This document shows, one piece after another, positions 56,074 through 64,000 of a stretch of 64,000 bases of DNA. The translations under genes and the position numbers were made by a program. Origin of the DNA: Actinophytocola oryzae (lineage in GTDB: Bacteria; Actinomycetota; Actinomycetes; Mycobacteriales; Pseudonocardiaceae); contig NZ_SOCP01000008.1 of NCBI RefSeq assembly GCF_004364325.1, positions 372,001 through 436,000 on the forward strand. The letters are read 5' to 3'. The notes under the pieces were generated by a model. It was given only the letters and a program-made list of their open reading frames with translations, was not told where the DNA came from and searched no databases. Each line of letters opens with the position of its first letter. Position 1 is the stretch's first letter.

Positions 56074-57276
56074 GTGAGTGAATCCGCAAGCCGGCTGTTC
56101 ACCAGCGAATCGGTGACCGAGGGGCATCCCGACAAGATCTGCGACGCCATCAGCGACGCGGTGCTGGACGCTCTCCTGTCGAAGGACCCGAAGTCCCGCG
56201 TGGCGGTCGAGACCCTCGTGACCACCGGCCAGGTGCACGTCGCGGGCGAGGTCACGACCGAGGCGTATGCGGACATTCCGGCCCTGGTACGCGAGACGAT
56301 CCTGGGGATCGGCTACGACTCGTCGGCCAAGGGCTTCGACGGCAACTCGTGCGGCGTCAACGTCGCGCTCGGCTCGCAGTCGCCCGACATCGCGCAGGGT
56401 GTCGACACCGCGTACGAGAAGCGTGTCGAGAGCGACGAGGACGAGATCGCCAAGCAGGGGGCGGGCGACCAGGGCCTGATGTTCGGCTACGCGTGCACCG
56501 ACACGCCGGAGCTGATGCCGCTGCCGATCGCGCTGGCCCACCGCCTGTCGAAGCGCCTGACCGAGGTCCGCAAGAACGGCCAGCTGCCGTACCTGCGTCC
56601 GGACGGCAAGACCCAGGTCACCATCGAGTACGCGGGTGACCAGGCCGTGCGACTGGACACCGTCGTCGTGTCCTCGCAGCACGCCGAGGGCGTCGACCTG
56701 GAGAAGCTGCTCGGTGTGGACGTGCGCGAGCAGGTCGTGCTGCCCGAGATCGGCCAGCTGGAGCTGGACACCGAGAACGTGCGCCTGCTGGTCAACCCGA
56801 CCGGCCGCTTCGTCATCGGCGGACCGATGGGTGACGCGGGCCTGACCGGCCGCAAGATCATCGTCGACACCTACGGCGGCATGGCCCGCCACGGTGGTGG
56901 CGCCTTCTCCGGCAAGGACCCGTCGAAGGTGGACCGCTCCGCGGCGTACGCCATGCGCTGGGTGGCCAAGAACGCGGTCGCCGCCGGTCTCGCCAGCCGC
57001 ATCGAGGTCCAGGTGGCCTACGCCATCGGCAAGGCGGCCCCGGTCGGCCTGTTCGTCGAGACGTTCGGCACCGAGACGGTTGATCCGACGAAGATCCAGC
57101 AGTCGATCAGCGAGGTCTTCGACCTCCGCCCGGCCGCGATCATCCGCGACCTCAACCTGCTGCGGCCCATCTACCGGCAGACCGCCGCGTACGGCCACTT
57201 CGGCCGTCCCGAGCTGGACCTGCCCTGGGAGCGGACTGACCGTGCGGACGCCCTCAGGTCGCTCGCGGGCGCCTGA
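56074..57276 (+). CDS. metK: S-adenosylmethionine synthetase
   Basis: A 400-residue enzyme making SAM from methionine and ATP. LFTSESVTEGHPDKICDAIS is the start signature, QGAGDQGLMFGYACTDT and GGGAFSGKDPSKVDRSAAY are the two ATP/phosphate motifs, and GRPELDLPWERTDRADAL is the usual end. GTG 56074 is chosen; GTG 56062 would add four residues. No SAM riboswitch is visible in the 66 bp upstream. Confidence 0.97.
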   Translation: MSESASRLFTSESVTEGHPDKICDAISDAVLDALLSKDPKSRVAVETLVTTGQVHVAGEVTTEAYADIPALVRETILGIGYDSSAKGFDGNSCGVNVALGSQSPDIAQGVDTAYEKRVESDEDEIAKQGAGDQGLMFGYACTDTPELMPLPIALAHRLSKRLTEVRKNGQLPYLRPDGKTQVTIEYAGDQAVRLDTVVVSSQHAEGVDLEKLLGVDVREQVVLPEIGQLELDTENVRLLVNPTGRFVIGGPMGDAGLTGRKIIVDTYGGMARHGGGAFSGKDPSKVDRSAAYAMRWVAKNAVAAGLASRIEVQVAYAIGKAAPVGLFVETFGTETVDPTKIQQSISEVFDLRPAAIIRDLNLLRPIYRQTAAYGHFGRPELDLPWERTDRADALRSLAGA

Positions 57277-57643
57277 CCCCATTCACTGGTTGCGGTATGC
57301 GGTGGCGGGTTCCCTGCCCACCGCATACCACCAGTGGGTGCTCTACGACCTGACCTGCGGCACGTGGGTGCTCAGGCACCTCAGCCGTGCCCTCGTGCAG
57401 TTCTCGTTCTGGTGGCTGTGCCTGCTCGTACCTGGCCCGCTGTCCCTGCGGTTCGCCATGGTCGCGCTCGGCTACCTGCTGGGTCTCTACTTCTCACTGT
57501 CCTTCATGGAGGACGCGTGTGAGCGGCGGTTGCTGAAGGCCGGCTATCCACCGGGCCTCAACCGAAAGATCCGCGAGGAAACCCCGGTGTCGGAACGCGC
57601 CGCGACGGTCGCCTTGTACGCGTCGTACTACCCGCCCAGCTGA
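57242..57643 (+). CDS. DUF5313-like small membrane protein
   Basis: A 133-residue protein starting at a GTG inside the end of metK, with GGAGCGG upstream. PDPIHWLRYAVAGSLPTAYH and QWVLYDLTCGTWVLRHLSRA match the pattern of actinobacterial DUF5313 proteins. Two hydrophobic helices (LVQFSFWWLCLLVPGPLSL, MVALGYLLGLYFSLSFM) and a charged end KAGYPPGLNRKIREET follow. Function is unknown. The family name is from memory. Confidence 0.8.
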   Translation: MRTPSGRSRAPDPIHWLRYAVAGSLPTAYHQWVLYDLTCGTWVLRHLSRALVQFSFWWLCLLVPGPLSLRFAMVALGYLLGLYFSLSFMEDACERRLLKAGYPPGLNRKIREETPVSERAATVALYASYYPPS

Positions 57644-57999
57644 CTACGGCGAACAATGCCGACAAGGCGGTACTCGGCAGAACGAGAACCGGTCCGTTCG
57701 TATTCTTTGGAATCCCGCACCGCGGCGTCAGCGGCATCGACAAAAGCGATCTCGACGCAACTTTCGTTGCCACCCGCGTGGGCGTCGACCTGACCCACGA
57801 CGCATGGAACCCCCACGACAGGGCCTTCCCGGCGGAGTCGTTCGTCACGGTCGACGAGTTGCGGGACGTGGTGCGGCAGTGGGCGTTCGGTGACGTGTTG
57901 CCGCCACCGGCCGTCCCGTGGGTGAGCGTGCCCCACGAAAGTGTCAGCTGGTTCTGGTCCGAAGGGCCGGTACTGGCAGTGCCTACTGTCAAACGCTAG
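57640..57999 (+). pseudogene. Orphan open frame without a normal start (possible immunity-protein remnant)
   Basis: From 57640 to a TAG at 57997 one frame stays open for 119 codons. It reads like protein: LGRTRTGPFVFFGIPHRGVS, then DLTHDAWNPHDRAFPAESFV and TVDELRDVVRQWAFGDVLPP. The only usable start is GTG 57778, in mid-sequence. The last part is loosely like Imm1-type immunity proteins (acidic PxxxVxVDxLRxxVRxW...P), but the match is weak. Probably a 5'-truncated or start-less relic. The GC content dips slightly here. Confidence 0.4.
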
Positions 58000-58018
58000 T
58001 CTTTCCTTCATGGAAAGA
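58000..58018. promoter_or_regulatory. Inverted repeat over the MarR gene start codon
   Basis: TCTTTCC-TTCAT-GGAAAGA is a perfect 7-bp inverted repeat that includes the ATG of the MarR gene (58010-58012). It is a plausible autoregulatory operator, or a hairpin at the start of a leaderless mRNA. No SD precedes this ATG. Confidence 0.45.
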
Positions 58019-58543
58019 ACGAACGTGGTGCGGGAGCTGAACAGGGCCACCTTCGTGCTGGTCTCGGAGGCTCAGCGGGGGATGGCGAAGGCGTTCGACG
58101 CGCCTCGGGTCGGCGTCCTTCGGATGGTCGCCGACGGACCGCTGCGGCCGAGCGAGATCGGGGAACGGCTGGACATGGCGCCGTCCTCCGTCACGCGGCA
58201 CGTGCAGGCGTTGGAGGACGCCGGGCACGTGACCGTCGAGGCCGATCCCTTCGACGCACGGACCTGCCTCGTCGAGGTGACCGAGGACGGCACCGAGGAA
58301 CTCGACCGGCTGGAGAGCCTCGGGCTCGCCGCGTTCGAGCAGGTCGTCGCCGACTGGGATGCCGACGATCTCGTCACGCTCACCCGTCTGCTGGCGCGGC
58401 TCACCCGGGACTGGGCCGAACGCGGCACCGCCGCCCGCCGCCCGGCGCGACCCGGCAAGGCACCCCGCTGGCGCTTCCGGCCACGCGAACAGCCGGCCCA
58501 CCAACCAGCCGGACAGCCCCACGAACACGAGGGAAAACCATGA
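58010..58543 (+). CDS. MarR-family transcriptional regulator
   Basis: A 177-residue protein. LNRATFVLVSEAQRGMAKAF forms the dimer helix, and LRPSEIGERLDMAPSSVTRH is the recognition HTH, followed by VQALEDAGHVTVEADPFDAR, the wing, and the C-terminal dimer helix LTRLLARLTRDWAERG. The tail is Pro/Arg/His-rich. It overlaps the downstream membrane gene by 4 bp (ATGA) and probably controls it. The start codon lies in an inverted repeat that may be its own operator. Confidence 0.87.
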   Translation: MERTNVVRELNRATFVLVSEAQRGMAKAFDAPRVGVLRMVADGPLRPSEIGERLDMAPSSVTRHVQALEDAGHVTVEADPFDARTCLVEVTEDGTEELDRLESLGLAAFEQVVADWDADDLVTLTRLLARLTRDWAERGTAARRPARPGKAPRWRFRPREQPAHQPAGQPHEHEGKP

Positions 58544-58968
58544 ACACGACCATCCGGTGGACCACGTGGTGCCTCTACGCCCTCGCCGCGTTCCAGCTGC
58601 TCATCGCCGTCCTGCTCATCCTCGACTGGGACGACACCGTCACCTCGTTCGCCGGTGAGTCCTTCGCCCCCACCCGGGACGCGGCCGAGGGCGCGGCGGT
58701 CGGGTCGCTCGGCATCCACGTCCTCCTGGCCATCTTCTACACCGTGGTCGCCGCACGGCTGCCCGCCGGCCGACGGGGCACGCGGGTCAGAGCCACGATC
58801 CTCCTGAGCCTCACCGTCGTCGGCGGCCTCGTCACCCTGTTCGCCATCGCCGACGAAACGCCCCTCAACCCGGTCGGCATCGTCCTGGCCGCCGCCACCC
58901 TCGTCCTGCTGTGGCTCCCCGCCCAGTCCCGCGCACACTTCGCCAGGGTTCCCGCCACCACCCTATGA
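58540..58968 (+). CDS. Four-helix membrane protein co-transcribed with the MarR gene
   Basis: A 142-residue protein with four predicted membrane helices: WCLYALAAFQLLIAVLLIL, GIHVLLAIFYTVVAARL, ATILLSLTVVGGLVTLFAI and GIVLAAATLVLLWL. No catalytic motif is seen. Its ATGA overlap with the MarR gene implies a shared mRNA. Function is unknown. Confidence 0.75.
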   Translation: MNTTIRWTTWCLYALAAFQLLIAVLLILDWDDTVTSFAGESFAPTRDAAEGAAVGSLGIHVLLAIFYTVVAARLPAGRRGTRVRATILLSLTVVGGLVTLFAIADETPLNPVGIVLAAATLVLLWLPAQSRAHFARVPATTL

Positions 58969-59004
58969 CCAGCGCCGACGCCCCGATCTGGTAGACCAGC
59001 GGGC

Positions 59005-60987
59005 ATGACCGGCGTGCGTAAAGGGGAGAACCGCCCGGCGGCCACGCTTCCGGTCGCCCGCGTCTACGTCGACGTCCCCCTCGCCCACCTGGACCGTCCC
59101 TTCGACTACCTCGTCCCCGAGTCCCTCGACGAGGCCGCCGTCCCCGGTTGCCGCCTCCGCATGCGTTTCGCGGGCAAGCAGGTCGACGGCTACCTCCTCG
59201 AACGGGTCGCCGAGTCCGAGTTCGGCGGCCGCATGGAGTACATCGGCAAGGTGGTCTCCAGCGAACCCGTGCTCACCCCCGACATCGCCACCCTCGCGCG
59301 GGCCGTCGCCGACCGGTACGCGGGCATGATGACCGACGTCCTGCGCCTCGCCATCCCGCCGCGCCACGCCAAGGTCGAAGCCGAGTCACCCGCCGAGCCA
59401 CCCGCGACACCCGAGCCGCCCGACACCACCGCGTGGGCCCGCTACCCCCGAGGGCCCGCCTTCGTCGAGGCGCTCCGCAACTCGCGGCAGGCCCACGCCG
59501 TCTGGCAGGCGCTTCCCGGCGAGGACTGGCCCGCCCGCCTCGCCGAGCTGGCCGCCACCGCCGCCGCCAGCGACCGGGGCGCCGTCCTCGTCGTGCCCGA
59601 CTACCGGGACGTCCAACGCCTCTACCAGGCCTGCGCGGAAAGAGTGGGGGACAACGTCGTCGCCCTGTCCGCCGACGCGGGCCCCGCCAAGCGGTACCGG
59701 GCCTGGCTGGGCGTCAAGCGCGGCACCACCCGCATCGTCGTCGGCACCCGTGCCAGCGTCTTCGCCCCCGTCCAGCGGCCGGGCCTGTTCGTCGTCTGGG
59801 ACGACGGCGACGACCTCCACGCCGACCCGCACGCTCCCTACCCGCACGTCCGCGACGTCCTCATCCAGCGCGCCCACACCAGTGGCGCGTCACTGCTCGT
59901 CGCCGGGTTCGCGCGCACGGCCGAGGCCCAGCTGCTCGTCGAGTCCGGCTGGGCACCCGAGATCGTCGCCGCACGGGACGAGGTGCGCAGAGCCTCGCCG
60001 CGCATCACCTCCCTCGGCGAGACCGACCAGCAGCTCGCCCGCGACCCGGCCGCCCGCGCGGCCCGCATCCCGTCCGTCGCCTTCGAGGCCGCCCGTGAGT
60101 CGCTCAAGGCAGGCAGGCCGGTCCTCGTCCAGGTCCCGCGCGGCGGCTACGTCCCCGCCCTCGCCTGCCAGCAGTGCCGAAGCCCCGCACGCTGCCGCCG
60201 CTGCGCGGGCCCGCTCGGCCTCCCCTCCAGGGGCGCCGACGCCCGCCCGCCGACCTGCCGGTGGTGCGGCGTCCCCGACACGGCCTTCCGCTGCGGCGAG
60301 TGCGGGTCCCGGCGACTGCGTGCCATCGTCGTCGGCGTCAAGCGCACCGCCGAGGAGCTGGGCCGTGCCTTCGCCGACGTCCCCGTGCTCGGCTCCGGCG
60401 GGGCGGAGGTCCTCGGGCAGGTCGACGACCGCCCGGCCCTCGTCGTCGCCACCCCGGGCGCCGAGCCCGTCGGGAGCTACGGCGCCGCGCTCCTGCTCGA
60501 CGGCTGGGCCCTGCTCGGCCGCGCCGACCTCCGCGCCACCGAGGAGACCCTGCGCCGCTGGATGACCGCCGCCGCGATGGTCCGCAGCGACGGGCGGGTC
60601 GTCGTGCTCGCCGAGTCGGCGATGCCCGTCGTGCAGGCGCTGGTGCGCTGGGACCCGGTCTGGCACGCGAGCCAGGAGCTGGCCGCACGCACCGAGCTGG
60701 GCTTCCCCCCTGCGGTGCGGATGGCGTCGGTCGACGGACCGCCGAAGGCACTGGCCATGTTCCTCGACGAGCTGAAGCTCCCCGCGTCCGGCGAGATCCT
60801 CGGACCCGTCCCCCTCGGCGAGCCCGACCGCGACGGCAACACCGAGAAGGAACGCGCCCTCGTCCGCGCCACCCGCGCCGAGGGCCGGGCGCTCTCCGCC
60901 GCCCTCACCACCGCGCAACACGCCCGCACGGCACGGAAAGAGCCGGACTCGATCCGAGTCCGGCTCGATCCGCTGGAACTGATCTAG
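59005..60987 (+). CDS. priA: Actinobacterial PriA-like primosomal protein lacking Walker A
   Basis: A 660-residue protein. The N-terminal 3'-DNA-binding domain has VARVYVDVPLAHLDRPFDYL and MRFAGKQVDGYLLERV. The helicase core is degenerate: the GxTGSGKT loop and DExH box are missing (AVLVVPDYRDVQRLYQ and FVVWDDGDDLHADPHAPYPH are in their place). Zinc-binding cysteines remain (CQQCRSPARCRRC, CRWC, CGECG), and ELGFPPAVRMASVDG is the C-terminal PriA block. Such forms are annotated as probable PriA in actinobacteria and probably act in restart without helicase activity. Confidence 0.88.
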   Translation: MTGVRKGENRPAATLPVARVYVDVPLAHLDRPFDYLVPESLDEAAVPGCRLRMRFAGKQVDGYLLERVAESEFGGRMEYIGKVVSSEPVLTPDIATLARAVADRYAGMMTDVLRLAIPPRHAKVEAESPAEPPATPEPPDTTAWARYPRGPAFVEALRNSRQAHAVWQALPGEDWPARLAELAATAAASDRGAVLVVPDYRDVQRLYQACAERVGDNVVALSADAGPAKRYRAWLGVKRGTTRIVVGTRASVFAPVQRPGLFVVWDDGDDLHADPHAPYPHVRDVLIQRAHTSGASLLVAGFARTAEAQLLVESGWAPEIVAARDEVRRASPRITSLGETDQQLARDPAARAARIPSVAFEAARESLKAGRPVLVQVPRGGYVPALACQQCRSPARCRRCAGPLGLPSRGADARPPTCRWCGVPDTAFRCGECGSRRLRAIVVGVKRTAEELGRAFADVPVLGSGGAEVLGQVDDRPALVVATPGAEPVGSYGAALLLDGWALLGRADLRATEETLRRWMTAAAMVRSDGRVVVLAESAMPVVQALVRWDPVWHASQELAARTELGFPPAVRMASVDGPPKALAMFLDELKLPASGEILGPVPLGEPDRDGNTEKERALVRATRAEGRALSAALTTAQHARTARKEPDSIRVRLDPLELI

Positions 60988-61775
60988 TAGTGCCCGGACG
61001 CTCCCTGCTCGTGGAGCTGGGCCGGGTCGTACGTCCATTCCCCCGTGACAACCAGGTTGCCGGCCGCGTCGCGGCCGTTCATCTGGACCTGGTCACCATC
61101 GTGCAGGTCCGGGAACGGCCCGGCGAAGAACACGCCTCTGTGGATGGGCGGCATCGGCCCGAGGCTCGTGCCTTCGATGACGTACTCCAGAGAAACCCCG
61201 TCGAGGTTCTCCGCCACCCCGACGATGATCCCGTCGGGGAACATGTACACCCCGTAGACGGCCTGGGTATCGGTCGACACGAAGGTCACCCGTGGGTTGG
61301 TCGGCGGGGACACCGTCGCCGTCCCGTCGTCGAGCACGCAGAACATGGTGTGGCCGGCTGCCTCGAACATGACGATGCCGATTTCGTACTCACTCAACCC
61401 GAAGACCGACTTGTACACCCAGGTGTTCCTCGGCGGGTACGCACCGGCCAGCGGGCTGGCGGCGACGACGTGGGCGCAGTTGTCGAGGTCCTCGTCCGGC
61501 GTGGTGAGGGGCTTCTCGCCGGCCGAGGTGCGTGCCGGTCCGCTGGCCGAGGTGTCGGTCGGGTTGGACTGCCCCGCCCGGCTGTTCGAGTCGTCCGGCG
61601 CGGCCGACTGGGTGACCATGACCGCGCCGGCCGCCAGCACGGCCACCGCGGCGGCTACGGCCAACGGCTTGCGGTTGCGCGACGGTGTGTCGGCGGACTG
61701 GTCCATCCGCATCCGCACGCGGTGGCGAACTTCCGGCGGCATCGTCCTGCGGGGTGGCAGGTCGAGATCGTTCAT
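60984..61775 (-). CDS. Membrane-anchored protein paired with an ECF sigma factor (putative anti-sigma)
   Basis: A 263-residue protein with a 45-residue basic cytoplasmic start (PPEVRHRVRMRMDQ), one membrane helix (LAVAAAVAVLAAGAVMVT), and a Ser/Thr-rich linker. An extracellular domain of beta type, with NTWVYKSVFGLSEYEIGIVM and VYGVYMFPDGIIVGVAENLD, completes it. Its ATG overlaps the sigma-factor stop, the usual sigma/anti-sigma arrangement. No zinc-binding ZAS motif (HxxxCxxC) is present, so the anti-sigma role is inferred from context. Confidence 0.75.
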   Translation of the reverse strand: MNDLDLPPRRTMPPEVRHRVRMRMDQSADTPSRNRKPLAVAAAVAVLAAGAVMVTQSAAPDDSNSRAGQSNPTDTSASGPARTSAGEKPLTTPDEDLDNCAHVVAASPLAGAYPPRNTWVYKSVFGLSEYEIGIVMFEAAGHTMFCVLDDGTATVSPPTNPRVTFVSTDTQAVYGVYMFPDGIIVGVAENLDGVSLEYVIEGTSLGPMPPIHRGVFFAGPFPDLHDGDQVQMNGRDAAGNLVVTGEWTYDPAQLHEQGASGHY

Positions 61776-62386
61776 GGCGAGTCCTCCAGTTTCGTACGCA
61801 GCCGTGCTCTGGCACGCGAGAGACGAGAGCGGACGGACACCTCGGCCACGCCGAGCAGTTCCGCCGCGTCGGCCAACCCCACCTCGCCGAGCAGACACAG
61901 TTCGACGGCCTCCCGCTCGGCGCGGGGCAGGGACCGGACCGCCGCGAGCACGCGGACCATGCGTGCGTCTCTGTCGACCCGGTCGGCGACCTCGTCGGCG
62001 TGGTCGGCCGCGACGGACGAGTCCGGAGCCCTGCGGACCACCCGCAGGAACCGGGTCGTGGCGCGGCGTTCGTCGCGGACCACGTTGCCGGCGACCGTGT
62101 ACAGCCACGGCCGGGCCGACTCCCGCACCAGCACGACATCCGCGCGTTTGCGCCACGCCTGCAGGAACGTGCTGGACGTGACGTCCTCGGCGAGGTTCCA
62201 CGAGGCGGTCAGCCGGTAGGCGTGGTTCCACACCGCCTCGACGTGCCGCTCGAACAGCTCGCTGAAGGCGGCATGGTCGCCTACTGAGGATCTGGCCCAG
62301 AGATCGGCGTCGGAGGTGATGGCAGGTCCCCTCGGGGCGTTCGCTGTGTTCACTTCGTTCACGTCAGCAAGTGGCCGGCACGGCAC
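61772..62386 (-). CDS. ECF RNA polymerase sigma factor
   Basis: A protein of about 200 residues. Region 2 is AAFSELFERHVEAVWNHAYR, LAEDVTSSTFLQAWRKRADV and RPWLYTVAGNVVRDERR; region 4 is LPRAEREAVELCLLGEVGLA and DAAELLGVAEVSVRSRLSRA with the HTH. It should direct RNA polymerase to a small regulon with the overlapping downstream membrane protein as its control. The start may be GTG 62362 rather than the outermost GTG. It is divergent from def. Confidence 0.9.
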   Translation of the reverse strand: MPCRPLADVNEVNTANAPRGPAITSDADLWARSSVGDHAAFSELFERHVEAVWNHAYRLTASWNLAEDVTSSTFLQAWRKRADVVLVRESARPWLYTVAGNVVRDERRATTRFLRVVRRAPDSSVAADHADEVADRVDRDARMVRVLAAVRSLPRAEREAVELCLLGEVGLADAAELLGVAEVSVRSRLSRARARLRTKLEDSP

Positions 62387-62455
62387 TCACCGTTGCACCA
62401 TCCGGGCACTGAATAGACTGGCCTCCGTCGCTCGTTGGAACCCGATCGGAGCAAT

Positions 62456-63001
62456 GTGACTGTCCAGCCCATCCGCCTCTTCGGCGATCCCGTGCTGCGC
62501 ACCCCCGCCGCCGAGGTGGTCGACTTCGACAAGGAGCTGGCCACCCTCGTCAAGGACCTCTGGGACACCATGGAGAGCCAGGAGGGCGCCGGATTGGCGG
62601 CGCCCCAGCTCGGCGTCGGACTGCGTGTGTTCACCTACCACTGCGACGGGTTCGCGGGCCACCTCGTCAACCCGACCTGGACCGCCGTCGGCGACGACAT
62701 CCAGGACGGTGAGGAGGGCTGCCTGTCGATCCCGGGACTCTACTGGGACTGCAAGCGGGCCAGGAACATCGTCGCGCGCGGCTGGGACATGCACGGCGAG
62801 CCCCTCCAGATCGAGGGGACCGACCTGCTGGCCCGCTGCGTCCAGCACGAGACGGACCACCTCGACGGTGTCCTGTTCGTCGACCGGCTCGACGCGACGA
62901 CCCGCAAGGCGGCGATGAAGGCCATCCGCGAGGCGGACTGGTTCGAGGGCAGCACACCCACGATCAAGCAGAGCCCGCACTCACTGTTCGGCGGGTCCTG
63001 A
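62456..63001 (+). CDS. def: Peptide deformylase
   Basis: A 181-residue metalloenzyme removing formyl groups from new proteins. GAGLAAPQLGVGLRVF is motif 1, DGEEGCLSIPGLYW is motif 2 with the metal Cys, and CVQHETDHLDGVLFVDRL is motif 3 (HExxH variant HETDH). Type 1 actinobacterial form. GTG 62456 with CGGAGCAA upstream. TGATG overlap with fmt couples the two. Confidence 0.95.
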   Translation: MTVQPIRLFGDPVLRTPAAEVVDFDKELATLVKDLWDTMESQEGAGLAAPQLGVGLRVFTYHCDGFAGHLVNPTWTAVGDDIQDGEEGCLSIPGLYWDCKRARNIVARGWDMHGEPLQIEGTDLLARCVQHETDHLDGVLFVDRLDATTRKAAMKAIREADWFEGSTPTIKQSPHSLFGGS

Positions 63002-63927
63002 TGCGTCTCGTTTTTGCTGGTACACCCGAGGTCGCACTGCCGTCGTTGCGTGCGTTCCTCGCCAGTGACCGGCACGAGGTCGCCGCCGTGGTCACGCGGC
63101 CGGACGCCCCTGCCGGCCGTGGCCGTCACCTGGTGCGCTCACCCGTCGGCGCACTCGCCGACGAGCACGGCATCGAGGTGCTCACCCCGGCCAAGGCGTC
63201 CGACCCCGACTTCCTCGACCGGCTGCGCACGATCGCGCCCGACGTGTGCCCGGTCGTCGCCTACGGGGCGCTCCTGCCCCGGAAGGCACTCGACATCCCG
63301 ACCCACGGCTGGGTGAACCTGCACTTCTCGCTGCTGCCCGCATGGCGTGGCGCGGCCCCGGTGCAGGCGGCCGTGCGGCACGGTGACGAGATCACCGGAG
63401 CGAGCGTCTTCCGGATCGTGAAGGCGCTCGACGCGGGCCCGGTGTTCGGTGTGCTGACCGAGGCGGTGCGCGCGGGCGACACCGCCGGCGTGCTGCTCGA
63501 CCGGCTCGCGCAGGCGGGTGCGGGGCTTCTCGTGGCCACGGTGGACGGCATCGAGGACGGCACGCTCCAGGCGGTGGAGCAGCCGGAGGACGGCGTGAGC
63601 TACGCGCCGAAGATCGCCACGGAGGACGCGCGCCTCGACTTCACCGCACCGGCGCTCGCCGTGGACCGGCTGGCCCGCGCCGTCACGCCCGACCCCGGCG
63701 CGTGGGCGGAGTTCCGTGACGAGCGCATCAAGCTCGGCCCGGTCAGGACGGTGGTCGCGGACGCGATCCCGCCGGGGGAGCTGCGGGTTGAGCGCAAGCG
63801 GGTCCTCGTCGGCACCGCGACCGACCCGGTCGCGCTCGGCGAGGTGCAGGCACCCGGCAAGAAACGGATGGCGGCCACCGACTGGGCGCGAGGCGCGCGA
63901 GTAGAACCAGGAGAGCGGCTGAAGTGA
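63001..63927 (+). CDS. fmt: Methionyl-tRNA formyltransferase
   Basis: A 308-residue enzyme that formylates initiator Met-tRNA. RLVFAGTPEVALPSLRAFL is the start, and WVNLHFSLLPAWRGAAPVQA carries the catalytic HxSLLP and Asn. ITGASVFRIVKALDAGPVFG holds an A/T-for-G variant of the usual ITGVT, and the OB-like C-terminal domain ends in TDWARGARVEPGERL. It is coupled with def, its natural partner. Confidence 0.95.
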   Translation: MRLVFAGTPEVALPSLRAFLASDRHEVAAVVTRPDAPAGRGRHLVRSPVGALADEHGIEVLTPAKASDPDFLDRLRTIAPDVCPVVAYGALLPRKALDIPTHGWVNLHFSLLPAWRGAAPVQAAVRHGDEITGASVFRIVKALDAGPVFGVLTEAVRAGDTAGVLLDRLAQAGAGLLVATVDGIEDGTLQAVEQPEDGVSYAPKIATEDARLDFTAPALAVDRLARAVTPDPGAWAEFRDERIKLGPVRTVVADAIPPGELRVERKRVLVGTATDPVALGEVQAPGKKRMAATDWARGARVEPGERLK

Positions 63928-64000
63928 CGCAACCACGACGGCGTCCGGCGAGGTTCTCCCGGCCGCGCACCCCCCACCCACCCAAGCAGCGGTCCGGACC
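63924..64000 (+). CDS. rsmB: Probable 16S rRNA m5C967 methyltransferase RsmB (5' end only)
   Basis: A GTG overlapping the fmt stop (GTGA) opens a frame to the window edge: TQPRRRPARFSRPRTPHPPK. This basic, Pro/Arg-rich beginning and the position straight after fmt are typical of actinobacterial RsmB. Only 25 residues are visible, so the identification rests on context. Confidence 0.6.
   Translation, partial: MTQPRRRPARFSRPRTPHPPKQRSG

Overview
The window is chromosomal DNA from a high-GC actinomycete, most likely a Pseudonocardiaceae relative (Lentzea, Saccharothrix, Actinosynnema or Amycolatopsis type). The evidence is the strong G/C bias at third codon positions, the many GTG starts, and the gene content: BldD, a mycobacterial-type integration host factor (mIHF), an actinobacterial PriA without Walker A, and an Rv2578c-family radical SAM protein. 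The gene orders pyrR-pyrB-pyrC-carA-carB-pyrF-mihF-gmk-rpoZ-coaBC-metK-priA-def-fmt and alaS-ruvX-mltG-aroE-aroC-aroK-aroB-aroQ-pepQ-efp-nusB-bldD are typical of that group. The species call is inference.

Layout. 1-2 kb: end of a pqqE-pqqB (PQQ) cluster, then idi. 2-10 kb: accessory and regulatory genes: a PnuC transporter whose 3' end is altered by a MITE-like hairpin element, an SRPBCC protein, a degenerate repeat field, a YjbR protein, a phosphotransferase, an MFS exporter, an intein-containing radical SAM gene behind a perfect LexA box, and an S1-domain gene whose ribosome binding site is locked in a perfect hairpin. 10-18 kb: aspS, a DUF389 membrane protein, a kinase-like protein, a phosphoesterase, a truncated O-methyltransferase, a small membrane protein and an SGNH hydrolase. 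18-22 kb: a lower-GC island with a frameshifted GmrSD-like (DUF262/DUF1524/DUF4357) gene and an ankyrin-repeat gene. 22-30 kb: rarA, DUF948, alaS, ruvX, mltG, aroE. 30-42 kb: prepilin peptidase, an EEP nuclease/phosphatase, an IS110 remnant, the aroC-K-B-Q block, a GNAT-VOC fusion, a GH43-like lipoprotein, pepQ, efp, nusB, an EamA exporter and bldD. 42.7-52.6 kb: the pyrimidine operon, with an ATPase/Toprim-like gene pair inserted between carA and carB. 53-64 kb: mihF-gmk-rpoZ, a 131-bp tandem repeat running into the coaBC start, metK, DUF5313, a MarR regulator with a membrane protein, priA, a sigma/anti-sigma pair, def, fmt and the start of probable rsmB.

How the genes work together. aroE, aroC, aroK, aroB and aroQ supply five steps of the shikimate pathway to chorismate. 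pyrR, pyrB, pyrC, carA, carB and pyrF make UMP under PyrR control of the leader. gmk, rpoZ, coaBC, metK, def and fmt are nucleotide, cofactor and translation-initiation housekeeping. The most interesting non-housekeeping signals are: (a) the ATPase plus DUF4276 cassette translationally locked into the pyr operon, a candidate split OLD/PARIS-like immunity module; (b) an intein inserted at the third cysteine of the radical SAM Fe-S motif in a LexA-controlled gene; (c) a dispersed and tandemly amplified structured repeat whose stems are kept by wobble-compatible changes; (d) an anti-Shine-Dalgarno hairpin in front of the S1-domain gene; and (e) a MITE that has rewritten the PnuC C-terminus.
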